Assembly (NCBI GenBank): GCA_942159475.1
Contig: OW804096.1
Coordinates: forward strand, 39,617,744 to 39,681,743
Direction: 5' to 3'
Length of the DNA: 64,000 nt
Source of the DNA: Sthenelais limicola
Lineage: Eukaryota; Annelida; Polychaeta; Phyllodocida; Sigalionidae
The notes under the pieces are model-generated. The model saw only the letters and a program-made list of their open reading frames with translations. It did no database searches and had not been told where the DNA came from. Position numbers and translations under genes: made by a program. Below, piece after piece: positions 1 to 13,443 of this stretch. How positions within the stretch are numbered: the first letter of the stretch is position 1; every line of letters begins with the position of its first letter.

Positions 1-204
1 CCAATCCTCTCAAATAACTCAGATTCCAGACGAAAATAAAGTTCAAAATACTGTTCAACCTAACCAAACAGATTGCTAGAATCAATGTAATGCCGAATAT
101 ACTCAAATTCACCTAGTATTGAGCAAATTGCAGCCTAATTTAGCAGAATTAACTGAATGTGTACAGCTGCCAATTATACATTTTGTGAAAATCTGAACCT
201 CAAT
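1..204. repeat. Family B MITE, cut by the window start
   Basis: Matches the other ~240-bp family B copies (for example 42308-42552): the landmarks for the interior, the CTACACATTTAGTAAA-type segment and the terminal ATTTTCTGACGATCTGACC-type arm are all recognisable, reversed and diverged. The left end is missing because the window begins inside it. Non-coding. Confidence 0.7.
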
Positions 205-235
205 AAATCACTTGAAAACCGTAATAGGGGACTTT

Positions 236-498
236 CTAATTTTCAAAATCAAAGTTATATTTCTGGGTGAACAATTACTAGTAAATAACTAAATAACCTC
301 GATAGCATGACCATATATGGATATATTCAATACACTGTCTTGCAAGTTGGTGCATGTAGGCCTAGCTACTCATGGGAGAACACATGAAGCACCCCCAACA
401 ATGAAAAGATTCCCATCAATTCATCTTGTGAATAAATTACTTAGAAAAATAGCATTTTTGCGACTTGTGATTGATTTTCCTGAAACAGATGACATTTT
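236..498. repeat. Family A MITE, right part
   Basis: Ends in TTTTTGCGACTTGTGATTGA followed by a TTTTCCTGAAACA segment, the typical right arm of family A. The interior shares the AATACACTGTCTTGCAAGTT and AATAAATTACTTAGAAAAAT blocks with copies at 6575-6920 and 20490-21185. The left arm is absent. The 70-codon ORF inside is incidental. Confidence 0.6.
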
Positions 499-654
499 AA
501 TCACTCACCTGTATATATATGCCAATTAAGGAGAAGAACAGAGCAGAGATTTTCCCTTATAGCTGCGTGCGCTTGTTGGCAGGAGAAGAGCCCCTATGAA
601 CCAAACAGTAGTCATGACTGGTCAATAATCTTCTAAAATAAATGGAGGAGTGCG

Positions 655-740
655 GGTGGATCCATAGAAATGTTGTACGAACTCCCCAGAATAGAGCAGG
701 ATAGGGTTTACGCAATGCGTAACCTTTCTATGGATCCACC
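655..740. repeat. Short inverted repeat, 16-bp perfect arms
   Basis: GGTGGATCCATAGAAA at 655-670 is repeated as its exact reverse complement at 725-740, with a 54-bp spacer. A related GGGATCCATAGAAG lies at 1368-1381. This could be the ends of a very small MITE; no target duplication is clear. Confidence 0.6.
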
Positions 741-2859
<2,119 letters not shown>

Positions 2860-2861
2860 CC

Positions 2862-2887
2862 TACCCCCCCCCCCCCCCCAACCCCCC
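2862..2887. repeat. Poly-C tract
   Basis: A homopolymer run of about 17 C, interrupted by AA and continuing with six more C. Length is likely unreliable in the assembly. Confidence 0.9.
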
Positions 2888-2924
2888 ATGACTAAGAAGT
2901 GAAACATCTCTTTGCCAAGGCGAT

Positions 2925-3355
2925 TCTTTATTGTTAACAAATCTTACACAATTTACTCATATTATGATTTATAGGACTGGATTTATCAATATTCTGCTGC
3001 TGTTATATGTTTATACAAGAGATACCCATAATATGACTTATAAGATTGAGTTTATCAATATTCTGCAACTGTTATAATTATGTTTATGTATAAGAATTCG
3101 AAGGGAATCACTGAGAGAAAACGGCTGCCGGTGAGCGATAATAAGTGAAGTCATCATAGGAATGGCCTTCGGCGCTGTCATGTCCTCCAAATTCAAATGA
3201 GGACCTTTTAGAAGCCATGTAGCAAAAACGACTGTAAACAAATCCAGTAAAATTTCGGTCAAATGACCAAATGATGGATGGGAAAAAATGGAACAAGAAG
3301 TAGAAAATGTTCAGTTTGTGACCGACGTTAACTGAGAGTGCAGCTTTAACATCTG
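2925..3355 (-). repeat. Family C MITE, reverse orientation, with duplicated subterminal unit
   Basis: Reads, reversed, as the C consensus from CTCAGTTAACGTCGG at about 3330 to an AGATTTGTTAACAATAAA end at about 2930, with the landmark ACTTCACTTATTATCGCTCA inside. The segment containing GGATTTATCAATATTCTGCTGC is present twice (about 2975 and 3050), so this copy has an internal tandem duplication. The 74- and 87-codon ORFs on minus are incidental. Confidence 0.85.
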
Positions 3356-3367
3356 ATATTGCACTCA

Positions 3368-3560
3368 ACAACCGACCTACCCTTGTACTTAGGCAAAACC
3401 CTCTAAAGTTTCTGAAATGGTGGTTTGGAAAATTACCAACCTACCCTTGTACTTGGGTGCATGCTGATGTGTAATGGCCTTATTTAGCCTTGAGGTAATT
3501 GCCCCAGTCAGCAATTATAGGGCTATTGGGTATAATCAATCAATCGTATTGAATTATCAA
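3368..3560. repeat. SINE-like repeat with AATC tail
   Basis: ACCTACCCTTGTACTTAGG at 3375 recurs as ACCTACCCTTGTACTTGGG at 3440, and the stretch closes with a TATAGGGCTATTGGGTATAAT block and a short (AATC)n run near 3536-3546. A body plus short tandem tail is what non-LTR-mobilised SINEs look like. No tRNA promoter boxes are clear, so the class is uncertain. Confidence 0.4.
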
Positions 3561-3876
3561 ACGTTCAATATTATTCATTATTCACTATTTTGATATTACC
3601 CTTGGTGGCCAGTTGCCACTGTTGTTCATGGGTGTTGTCAATAGGGCGCGTAAGTGTCATGGCTGCCGCGAGAAAATTAATGAAAATTCGTTGTGCAGTT
3701 GTAGCGATCGGGTATAAATAATCCCCGTAGACTCATCGTTGCGGCGATAAATAATCACTCTATATATTGCCACATTAAAGTTTGAACAATACTGGTGGAC
3801 ATAAGTGAAATGCGTTGGTCATGTCCATGGATGTCTAGACGTTAGAATTCTTAGGATTGCTTAAAATTGTCAAAGA

Positions 3877-4320
3877 ACCAGGGAGGTATATATACAAGGG
3901 AGCGAAAGCCATGGGCTGATCACACAGGACGATCCTTATCAGGGTTGTGCTATCACTATGGTATATCAGGTACACATAGGCTACTGTAGTACTGTTGTTG
4001 ACACTAGTACCATTTAATCATACATCAATAAACAACAGCTATATAATTATAAGTTGTTCCATCAGCATACATAATGTTTGACACATTGGATGATTGGTAG
4101 ACCAGGTAAATTTGATTGCATTTTCCCAGCAACACCATAACAGTCACATGTGGGTAGACCTGATTCACTGTAGCATAGAAATAGACAATATGTCCATTTC
4201 GATGTGTCTATTTCTATTACTGTAGTTAGCGCCGCAAGCTGTAGTAGCATTACTCTTAACTATGGGGGTACCACGCATTGAACCTCAGTTCTGCTCCCTC
4301 TGTATATATACCTCCCTGGT
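3877..4320. mobile_element. 444-bp terminal-inverted-repeat element
   Basis: ACCAGGGAGGTATATATACA at 3877-3896 is matched by its exact reverse complement at 4301-4320, and the next bases (AGGGAGC against GAGGGAGC) remain similar, giving arms of about 27 bp. The 444-bp interior has no coding capacity beyond a 62-codon chance ORF. This is a non-autonomous DNA element seen once in the window; target duplication not resolved. Confidence 0.8.
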
Positions 4321-4689
4321 GGTACATACATAAACGTGGAGTAAAGACCTTTTTAAAAAAATGTCATTTCTGCGACTAGTTGACAACTCAATTTTTCTAT
4401 AATACATCTCATATTGGTGTACTTGTTTTATCATAGGCATCTGTTTATGGATATAGATCTAATCAGCCCATGTATATTTTATGTACATATATTGGCCTTA
4501 CAACGGATACCTCAGATAGTACGTCCAGACCTCATATTCACTGTCTGAAATAGTAGCTACACTAACGCGTACCTGTAAGGGCCCAATTAGTGACGATATG
4601 TGAAAGAATAACAAACATATCGAAGGCCATTGCTAGCGTTGGTGAATAGCATAAAAACTCTTGCCAAGTGGAGGTAAACTTGTCTCAAT

Positions 4690-4950
4690 GACTTTATTAT
4701 AGGTCTGACCAGGCTGGTGCAGACAAAGTGAGTCATACATCTTAAGAAAATGGATTTTGAGATACCATCATATTTGAAAAGATGTGATTAGGTGGTTCCC
4801 AATACATGTTAACAGGAAGTCTGAAAAGTATTTCTATATTTCATGTTTGATTTTCTTTATATTTGAGAAATTTTGCAATATTTCTTGGTGGACAATTACT
4901 AATAAGGAGCTTGATATACTTTAAAGGATGAACTTTTAAAGATTTTGTCA
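4690..4950. repeat. Family A MITE fragment
   Basis: Shares GGATTTTGAGATACCATCAT, TTTGAAAAGATG and the AAGTATTTCTATATTT block with family A. The left arm starts near GTGAGTCATACATC. The right half is replaced by other sequence. Confidence 0.65.
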
Positions 4951-5369
4951 ATAGTGGCCAAACCGCTTAATGGTTAAGGAAGTCAATTCAATTAAATGAA
5001 ACCAACTTCGTAGATTAATGTCTATAGTAGATTAATTTACTTTTTTCTGTATCTATCTTTCTGGATAATACTCAGATAATTGATCTATATTGATACAAAT
5101 CTATTGGCAAATGTTCACAACTCCTATACATGGCTCAGACCCATAATCCCACGATGGAAACATATAATTAATAGTGAATATTTGCTATATGTTTGTGTTA
5201 TGAAAGCCGCCATTGTAAAAGTGTAGCACTCTAATCATTCGGGGGAAACCTATCCACAATGGGTCTCAGGTGCCATATGGCCGTTAGCGAATGGGATATA
5301 TTATATATGGCTGTATAATCTCATTAGACTGTAGTGGCTTGTTAGCTCGACATGGGTCATGCCGTTAGA

Positions 5370-5720
5370 AAATGTACAATTGCGATGTGTCACAGGAACA
5401 AGAGTCACAAGTCGAATATATGGATTTTGAGATACCATCCTAGTTGGAAAGATGGGATCAAGTGGATTCCAATGATGGTAAACATTATGATATCCAAGAA
5501 TTACTTCTATGCAAGAAGAAAATGTTCGCAAAATTTCTTCAATAAATCACTAGTAAAGTAATGTAATACTTAGGATAACCTCAGATATATTCAATATGTG
5601 TCGTTAAATTTGGTACATCTATCCATGCTACTAGCAGGATAAAACACCCTAAAGGTGAGGACATTCTCAGCAAGGATTTGTGTGGAAAAACATTTGAAGG
5701 ATATCCTTTTTTGTTACTTA
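5370..5720. repeat. Family A MITE, diverged
   Basis: Left arm GATGTGTCACAGGAACAAGAGTCACAAGTCG at about 5386, then GATTTTGAGATACCATCCTAG, then A interior landmarks through about 5700. The right arm is lost. The two ORFs overlapping it on opposite strands are incidental. Confidence 0.65.
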
Positions 5721-5744
5721 AGACTCTTTTCCCTGTAACACATC

Positions 5745-5938
5745 ACAGTTGGTCCTCACTAATCCTCTCAAATATCCTAATTTGAAGCCAACAATAGGTT
5801 CAAAATACTGTTTAGCATAACTGAACCGAGTTGTTTCATCAACAATATCCAGATCTATATATATACCAAATATCAAAATATTTCAACCCATATCTATTCA
5901 CAATTTATTAAATGTGTAGAGCTGTCGAGTCAATACTT
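5745..5938. repeat. Family B MITE, reverse orientation, diverged
   Basis: Starts in AATCCTCTCAAATA and runs through AGGTTCAAAATACTGTT and AATTTATTAAATGTGTAGAGC, all shared with the copy at 1-204. Terminal arms are worn away. Confidence 0.65.
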
Positions 5939-6124
5939 GTATTCGCCCTCACCCACGGGGCCGTCCTCCCTTTACTTGCATGGCTTCTAGTTTCACAGTT
6001 TGCTTTAGTTGCATGTTTTCATATGTTTATATTTATAGCTGTTTGTAGCTTATATATTTATAGGTACATCTGTTAGGTTGTGTGCTAAGTAATGAAGTAA
6101 TTCCACATAAAAACATTTAATGTT

Positions 6125-6316
6125 TTCAATTGAGGATGAACCTCTAAGATCAGATAAGAATTGTATATCAGTGATTGGACGCCTAGTGCTCTAACGTCTT
6201 TCCTGGCCCAGGAGTAGGCGCCTTAATGGGATAATAATGGCATTGTGCGGTTTGGAGCGATAGGCTTTCCCTCAGTTTGAAAGGACTCTCTCAACTTTGA
6301 GCCTAGATTGCATTGT
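6125..6316 (-). repeat. Family D MITE
   Basis: Contains the D landmarks CAGTGATTGGACGCCTA, GGCCCAGGAGTAGGC, ATGGCATTGTGCGGTTTGGAG and the end CTCTCAACTTTGAGCCTAGA. The same blocks occur in the same order at 30715-30930 and 55257-55462 and reversed at 47752-47962. Confidence 0.85.
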
Positions 6317-6574
6317 ATCTTGCGAGCTTAGAAACAGCAAAATCCATGATATAAAAAAGATCGGGACAACATTTGAGATTTTCCAGAAAGAACTTTAGTG
6401 TTAATATGATTGAAAATAGTAAACCAAAGTATTAAGAAAAATGGCTTGACTGACTCATGTACAAATACATTGCAAGCACTCAGATCATACCAAAAATCAA
6501 CTTGCATTTGGGCTGCTCCAATCGTATTGGCTGACAGATTGGCTGGAAATTCTCAACATTTTGTTGCTCTTAAA

Positions 6575-6920
6575 TATATGTGACCTGTTACAGGAAAATG
6601 AGTCACAAAAAATGAATTTTAATGTATCATCATATTTGAAAAAGATGAGATCAAGCCGATTCTAATGATGGTTAACATTAGGACAGCTATTAATTATTTC
6701 CATATTTAAGGTTTGATATTTTTATTTTTGGAAAAAGGTTTGCAATATTCCTCGGTGGGCAATTATCAGTAGTGTAATTAAATATACTGCATAGGATCAC
6801 CTTCTAAACGCTAGGATTTATTTGATGCACTGTCCGGAAATTTGGGACATAAATGTATATGAGTGAAAGCGCTAAACCACCTAAAAGGTAGAACATTCCA
6901 ACAAAGAGAACTTGTGAATA
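6575..6920. repeat. Family A MITE
   Basis: Left arm with GTTACAGGAAAATGAGTCACA, then GATGAGATCAAG and the usual A interior (GTTTGCAATATTCCTC, ATTTGGGACATAAATG). The right arm is interrupted near 6920, where family C sequence begins. Confidence 0.75.
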
Positions 6921-6934
6921 TATCTCATCACATC

Positions 6935-7020
6935 ACATATGTCTATACAAGAATTTGAAGTTGATACAGCTGGGGGAGAAAGCGAGGCGATAATAAGTGA
7001 AACGGCAGGGTTGGATACTG
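6935..7020 (-). repeat. Family C MITE fragment
   Basis: ATGTCTATACAAGAATTTGAAG followed within 50 bp by GCGATAATAAGTGAA, two blocks that have the same spacing in C copies at 25205-25440 and 40637-40970. The 91-codon ORF at 6939-7214 begins inside this repeat and is not supported as a gene. Confidence 0.5.
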
Positions 7021-7029
7021 GTGACCACC

Positions 7030-7905
7030 TGATTATAAATGGGGACTTATATCAAGCCAGAATACCCTTTCGAGTGGACCGAATATATATAATGGATAGA
7101 AACCTTTTTTTAAACCGATTTTATTTCGATCATTTATGTAAAATTAGCTATAATTATATGGACGACTATTTAAAAATGTATACAATGCAAAACCGGTGCG
7201 AGACTGTTTTGTAAAACCACCTGTGTATTATGATATGAATTCTAATATTATATCAAGGGTATAACTCCACGCACAGTATGAGTAATATATTTATCATACA
7301 TTTTGTTAGCATTTTATATATGTCATGTAAATTATCAGTTTTTAATTGATGTTGTCTGAGAATGAAGCCGTAAAGTACATGCTCTGGTAACCTGACATGA
7401 ACAGCTAATGACTGCGCCAGACTGAATACTACAATAAAATCCTGTTGCTATTACCAAGTTGATCAACCATGTCGGAGATAGTTTTGACAGATTACAAAGT
7501 AATTTGCAGAATTGCTGATACTTCAAACGATACAAGCAATAATCAATATTATTGGAACAATCAATAAATACTGCCAAAGATATCAACTCAAAAGGTCAAA
7601 TGTGAATTAGGATGTTTAAAGTGCGTATGAATAAACTATAGCCAGCTGTTAGATTTATGGTTTACAAACAACATTCACGGGAAATTCACTAATTAATGTT
7701 TATATTTGAGCACTATTGGTTTGATAGAACTCAGCGGGAGAGCATACCATCAAATTGTATAGTTCTCCCGATGCAAGTTGATCCTTCCTTGATCAAAACT
7801 CCACACACAACCTATTCCTCAACTTCAGGCTCAAACCAGCTAAAGCTACAATCTCAGCTATTAGGACAGATAACATCTGACCAAATGTGCTCATTTTATG
7901 ATCTA
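7030..7905. other. No feature recognised
   Basis: AT-rich, with chance ORFs on both strands (7335-7586 minus, 7696-7959 plus) that show no domain, splice context or similarity to other parts of the window. Confidence 0.4.
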
Positions 7906-7911
7906 GAGGAA

Positions 7912-8070
7912 GGCTATCAGTATTCTGCTGTTGTTATATTAAATTTGCAGTGCCTATAGTTATAATGACATAATTTGAAGTATAATCGGCCGAGAGAAAA
8001 CAAGCGCTAGTGTGTGATATATAAGTGAATCCAACGCAGCGAAAGAATCAGAAGAACAGAACAAAAAGTA
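7912..8070 (-). repeat. Family C MITE, strongly diverged
   Basis: CAGTATTCTGCTGTTGTTAT, then CGAGAGAAAAC, ATATAAGTGAA and AACAGAACAAAAAGTA occur in C order and spacing. Assignment rests on these islands only. Confidence 0.45.
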
Positions 8071-8204
8071 TGTTTTTGTTGTAACGTTTGTGTTTCACTT
8101 TTCGGTACATCTCGATGTTTCCATCATTTTTCGTTTGTATCCAGTATCAATAATTTACAATTACAACAAAACCTGGCACTCATTTATTTGATGTAGCCTT
8201 CTAT

Positions 8205-8435
8205 ATGGCTCGAAATTCTCTTCACCTCGATACCCGTGTTCTTCCAACAAGGAGCCACGCTAAGGGGAGAATAATTAGCACAAAGTCTTCTAAAATTATG
8301 GAATCTCTAACTTATAAATGCCAGACTCGTTGGAATTCTCTTTTGCCAGAAGCACACTTGATTGAGGATGCGTCTTCTTTTAAGAAGTATACAGAGAACC
8401 TGTTATCTCCCTTTAAGCCAGCTGTGACTGGTTAA
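8205..8435 (+). pseudogene. C-terminal remnant of a non-LTR retrotransposon reverse transcriptase ORF
   Basis: A 76-codon frame whose second half has the pattern seen at the extreme C terminus of CR1/L2/Jockey-type polyproteins: a Lys-rich stretch, then CQTRWNSLLPEAHLI with the TrpAsnSerLeu(Leu/Pro)Pro core, then SSFKKYTENLL. No catalytic RT motif remains upstream; the methionine at 8205 is internal to the lost ORF and is not a true start. Downstream sequence to about 9262 behaves as the element's 3' UTR. Clade within non-LTR elements is uncertain. Confidence 0.7.
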
Positions 8436-9266
8436 TGTATCTTAATGATCGACTGATCGACTGATTATTGAAATGTGTGACCTTTTTCTACGCTTCCTTG
8501 AGCATTGCATAAGTATGGAACTTTTATATCGTGTATGGAACTCTAAACCTTATAACTATTTGTATTATCATCATTCATTCATATATCATATTCCATGTAC
8601 CATCTCATGTTATATCTGTAACCTACATGCTTTGAAAATGTAGCTATGGATACAATTTTTCGTGTTTCATGTCTCATGTTTTAATGTAATCTGCATACTT
8701 AATTATCTGATATAGATGAAATTTGTTATATTGTAGTAATAATCTACATGCTTGAATATCAAACTCTAGACACAATGTTACAAAGGAGTACTGTGCCTCC
8801 TTTCTAACTAATTAATTAATTATGAGTCATGCATGTCATATATAATGTTGTGTACCCTGTTGACTCTTTCAATATTACCTTAGTCCTGTCATCGGACTAT
8901 GATTGCACACTCTCTGTCAGATTGACTTCATAATGCTTTATCCTGCTAAGTATCTGCTGATACTGCTCCTTGTTGATGTTCTCTTTGCTAACCTCGTGTT
9001 GTCAACACTTCTCCACAAGTACTGAATATTTTGTACAAACCTTTTCATCTCTTCCCTGACTTAATTTATAAGTTTTCGAATTGGTAACCTTAACTTGATA
9101 ACTTGTTAATGTTAGTAACTATTTGATAACTGTTCAAACTAGAACTAGTTGGAATTCGCATAATAAGGCATTCGCCGGAGGAAATGATATGATTGTATCA
9201 TGATTGGCGCAACTACCTTCTGTAATATACCATCTTTGCAAATGAAAGAATTCTTCAAATCAAATC
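8436..9266 (+). mobile_element. 3' UTR and tandem tail of the non-LTR element
   Basis: Follows the RT remnant on the same strand and ends in AAAGAATTCTTC plus (AAATC)3 at about 9247-9270. Short tandem tails of this kind mark the 3' end of CR1/L2-like non-LTR retrotransposons. The next element begins directly after the tail. Confidence 0.65.
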
Positions 9267-9272
9267 AAATCA

Positions 9273-9500
9273 ATTAGTGCAGCGGCCAGAGGCTAAATTT
9301 GGAAAGTTACCCCTACCCACAGTATAACACTAAAAACCTATTTTTTGCTAAAATACAAAATAATCACTAGTTTCCATGGAAACAGGCCATTTTGACAATG
9401 TTCGCCACCTTTTCGGAAATTTTTGTCTTCAGATTCGGAAAATTCATGAAATTATTCTTAAATAATGGCTTTTTTGGCCCTTGGCCGCTGTGCTAAATGG
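9273..9500. mobile_element. 228-bp MITE with CAGCGGCCA ends
   Basis: TTAGTGCAGCGGCCAGAGGC at the left is mirrored by GGGCCCTTGGCCGCTGTGCTAAA-type sequence at 9474-9497, giving inverted arms of about 20 bp with few mismatches. The interior is AT-rich and non-coding. It abuts the tail of the non-LTR element at 9266. Confidence 0.7.
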
Positions 9501-9569
9501 TTACATTCGGATGATTAAATTACATTGGAATAAGGAAATAAGATTTATACGATAGTATATCATATGTAA

Positions 9570-9970
9570 TGTCTTCCAAGTAAATGAATCACAAGTCGTA
9601 AAATTGATATTTTTCAATGTGATTTATTCACACGATATCTCTGTAGAAATGTTCTCTTCTTTGGGGTATGTACCGTTGTAAGTTGTATGAATGCTTTTAC
9701 CAAATTTCAAGATATCTTTGTATTTCGAAGTCATCCTAGAGGGTACATTTAGTTAGCCTATGTTACTAGTAATCATCCACCCAAAAGTATTGCAATTTGT
9801 TTTCAAATTTAAAAATATCAAATCTAAAATATAATTATAAATACTTATTAAATGTCCTAATGTTTACTATCATTGGAACCGGCTTGATCTCATCTTTTCA
9901 ACTATGATGATATCCCAAATATGCATTTTTTGCAACTTGTGACTCATTTACCATCACATGTGATCACTGA
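9570..9970. repeat. Family A MITE, near full length
   Basis: Both arms are present: AATGAATCACAAGTCGTAAAA at about 9584 and TTTTTTGCAACTTGTGACTCATT at about 9927-9950. The ~400-bp interior carries all family landmarks (ATTGTCCACCCAAAA-type, TACTTATTAAATGTCC, GATCTCATCTTTTCAA). Best template for the family in the left half of the window. Confidence 0.85.
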
Positions 9971-10194
9971 GAGTGCAGTGTTTATATACATAACCACTCG
10001 TGTAATAATTGTTGTACAAGCAGGCCCCTGGAGTGAAGATTAAGTAAATAATTGCTATTCCCCTGATTCAAGTTCCCTTCTGGCTGAAACTCAATATTGG
10101 CGGCACTCAGGTCAACACTAAAAAGGTGCTATATACATCACAGTCGATGTAATTAAAAGACTAAAGACATATATATAGGTGATGTAATTAAATA

Positions 10195-10275
10195 ATTCAG
10201 TCTAGGCTCAGAGGTTGGGAGAGTCCCTCCAAACTGAAGGAAATCTTCTTGCTCTTGTGGTTTGGAGAAAGCTTT
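10195..10275. repeat. Family D MITE, left end only
   Basis: CAGTCTAGGCTCAGAGGTTG, then GAGTCCCTCCAAACTGAAGG and GTGGTTTGGAG, matching the D terminus. Truncated after about 80 bp. Confidence 0.75.
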
Positions 10276-12700
10276 GGCCATGCTCGTTTGTTTCTATTTC
10301 TGAATCATACCAACATCATATATTATTATTATTATTTTTTCCATTATTTAACATATTTATACAGCCATAAGTGATAAGGATATACAAGGCTCACGGGGGC
10401 TATTATTTAGCATTGTCCATGATTTTCCGCCAGGGGCTGTTAGGTGCAGTCCTACTACTATAGAAGGAAAGGAGTGGTGCATAAGTAAAGGTAATTAGTA
10501 ATTAGTGTAGAAGGAAAGATGATAGTTGTTAATCTACATGATAGGATCAGTTATTCTGTCCGTCCATAGCAGTGTGTTTTAATCGTCTGTCATATTGCTT
10601 TCAGTCCTGGGGAGTTCCTGTGGTCATGGGATGTTCATTTAATTCTGTGGGTTTCCCCTTGGGTAGGGTTGTGTGTGATTTGATTTAATTATTTAATTTC
10701 GTCAAACCGTATTGGGATCTCCTGTCAACACAAAGCATTTTTTCTTCCCAGGATCCCCCGGCATGTTGAACTACATTGGTAATAATAATGTTATCTTAAG
10801 TCTTGAATACAGTTAACAATCAAGAATTACAAATGATGTGTTCGGCTTAAGAGTCAACCGTTCTATATTAGGATATGTACAACATCTACGTTTATTGAAG
10901 AGTTTATCTACTTAAAAGCCTGAAACCTGTCGACCTGGACAATCTACGAAAGATAACATCGGTGCTCAAAGAAAAGGTGACATAATAGACGAAGTTCCAT
11001 TCAAATTATACAAGATTTATTTCAGTAACTTATTATAGAAGATACCTCCTACAACGCCTCAAAGAATGGCAGGGCAATATTTCCGACGTATTAAGAAATA
11101 TATTGGGTGACGGACGTGCTTTTGCAAACAAGAATTTTAATCTATAAACTAGTCTATGTAAAATGATCTATATCTATAGATAATACCCACAATGTCAGTC
11201 ATTATTCTTTGATAATAAAGTCAACCTTTTTAATGTCCATTTTGGAAGCGCACGTTGGCAGATCTTAAATGTTTCATGTTATTGGTATATCAATTATTCG
11301 CTTTTGTGCCTTTTTCGTCCTCCTTATATGGATCTTTATCACCTTTGAATCGTGAGTATTCATTGTTGCTAATCTTCATCATTTTGTATCAATTCTAACT
11401 GTATACTGTAATTTATAGGTAACGCTACTCCAAAACTCTGTTAATCTAAATATTATAACCTAATAATATGCTTTTATAACGATATAATTTTCAACGATCT
11501 AGTCCAACCGACTGCTTGGTAGCTTGTGTTTGAATAGTGAGTCTGAGCTCTGACCTTAGTGGCCGAGGAACGGCCAGTTCCGTTTCCGGTGGGGTCATCC
11601 GAATGTCTTGTCTTGCCGCCGAACATAGTAGCATATGAATACATACATATCCTCACCATATGTATTTGTATTTTAAGATTTTTATTCAGCAATAGAACAT
11701 TATGTAACAGTTACAATTTTCTCAGGACGTGCTGATTTAATTATAGAAAAAGAGTTCATTTATAAGTAATAATCTCTTGACAAGCAATTTATATGGATCA
11801 TAAGATATAAGAATAATTCAAAAATTACAAAGAAAGGCTCAAACTGTTAGAAACAGACTGTAGGTCGGTACATGAATAACACATGGGGATCACCTCCGCC
11901 TGACTGGGCCCACCTTTCTCCACAGCACTACCTGGCAGGCCGGAGAACTGCCTTCTCAATAGGACGCTTGCTAGCTCAATAGACTCCTTCCCTTTTGGGA
12001 AATAACAATGGCAATTTATTTATCATTCCCTCTCTGGATTAACTTATAACTGTTACTCGGGATAATCACCTTTTGTTATTCAGCGGTCAAGAACTGAATG
12101 CAGTGTTGAGTGTGTCAATTTGCGGTCGGGAAATAATTGGAGGTGGATATTATAAAATTTAGTTACAAACAAACATTGGATTTACTGGATTGTGATTACA
12201 AGTTGACAGGTAGGAAATATAATTCTTAACTACACAAGAATGTGTTGTATATTAAAGTTGTATTATATATTAAATTATATACTATGTTTATAATAATTAT
12301 TATATGATAATATCAATTAAACGGTGGTAGTCTCTGTTACTATACAGTGTGTCAGACCTCACCGTTCAGTCATAAGGTATACGAGTATAGTGAGGAGCCT
12401 AGCACAAGCCTTATGGATCAAAGGTTAACAGTACTGAGCTAAAGTGTAGTCCATTAAATAGACGATAGGTTTGTTAAAGCTCATTGTCCTGGTAAATAAG
12501 CGATGATTTTATAACCTATTGATGTACCTTTAATAATATCTTCCTTGCCCATCCCATTTGGACTGGGGCCTAGCCGTTCCAAAGCATTGGTGTTCCGTGA
12601 ATAATGAATTATTTTTATCATAATTATATTTTGGGGGGAGGGGACTGCGTTGTCGTCTCGCAGATATCCAAAACTTCTTTTAGTGTCAAGATGGAGAATG
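10276..12700. other. 2.4-kb stretch without a supported gene
   Basis: Mostly AT-rich. A (ATT)n run followed by TATACAGCCATAAGTGATAAG near 10330-10385 could be the reversed 3' end of another non-LTR element. A small GC-rich patch at 11,540-11,625 and another at 11,880-11,995 (GCCTGACTGGGCCCACC region) stand out from the background but hold no recognisable motif or long frame. Confidence 0.4.
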
Positions 12701-12933
12701 GGGGCCTGTTGTATAAGCTAAGGAAAGGTATTGTTTATGGTAATTCCTTCTTCTGTAGGAAGGAAAACAATTCCTTCCTACGTGGGATTCCCAGCTGGTA
12801 GGAATAGCCTATATAAATAGATACACACAATGGTGGGTAGCAATAGAAATTCCTACCCATCGAAGGAAGGGTAGAAAGTGAAGGGATTCACACACACACA
12901 CAATATCCATTTCCTTAGCTTAACAAGCGGGGA
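12701..12933. mobile_element. Family F MITE, complete
   Basis: GGGGCCTGTTGTATAAGCTA at 12701-12720 is mirrored by TTAGCTTAACAAGCGGGG at the right end. Inside are purine/pyrimidine blocks AGGAAAGG and CCTTCCTA typical of F pieces elsewhere (25,000; 27,430; 38,430; 48,720). The 65-codon ORF overlapping the left end is incidental. Confidence 0.75.
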
Positions 12934-13014
12934 GAGCAAGTCAACATATCGTAATGTATGTACTGGCTACAAACTAAAATTAAACAAACAGACAGGAAGA
13001 ATTAGAGTAAGGAC

Positions 13015-13215
13015 GTCAGAAAATGTACAATTGGCAGCTCTACACATTTAGTAAAGTCTGCTAAATTACAAAATTATTAATTGCTAAATTAAAATGATAA
13101 ATACAAGGTTCATGTTGAAGTGTATTAAACTTCATTTTCATTTTAAATTTTGGTTATTTGAGAAGGTTGGCGAAGGCGAATTGTACATTTTTCTATCGCC
13201 CTGCATAACCCATAA
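13015..13215. repeat. Family B MITE, internally deleted
   Basis: GTCAGAAAATGTACAATTGGC at 13017, CTACACATTTAGTAAA, then directly ATTTGAGAAGGTTGGCGAAGG and a worn right arm ending near CATAACCCA. About 40 bp shorter than a full B element. Confidence 0.8.
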
Positions 13216-13443
13216 ATCCTATACCCTCATGCTTATATTAATTGAAAATACTAATATCATATATTATATAAACTAATCATACTACGAGATAGCCATAATA
13301 AGAGCTATATGGATGAGACTATTGCAATTTTTTTTAATTCTCTTTTTCTTTTTGTTGACTCGGACTCAATCAACCACCAAACATAGTGGTTTTGTAATGT
13401 GTTTTAACTAAAGTTTTATTTGGGATTCTTACCATGTCCTTTA

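Noticed and set aside
11474..11692. 72-codon minus frame over a GC-richer patch
   Set aside because: No motif or splice context; the openness follows base composition.
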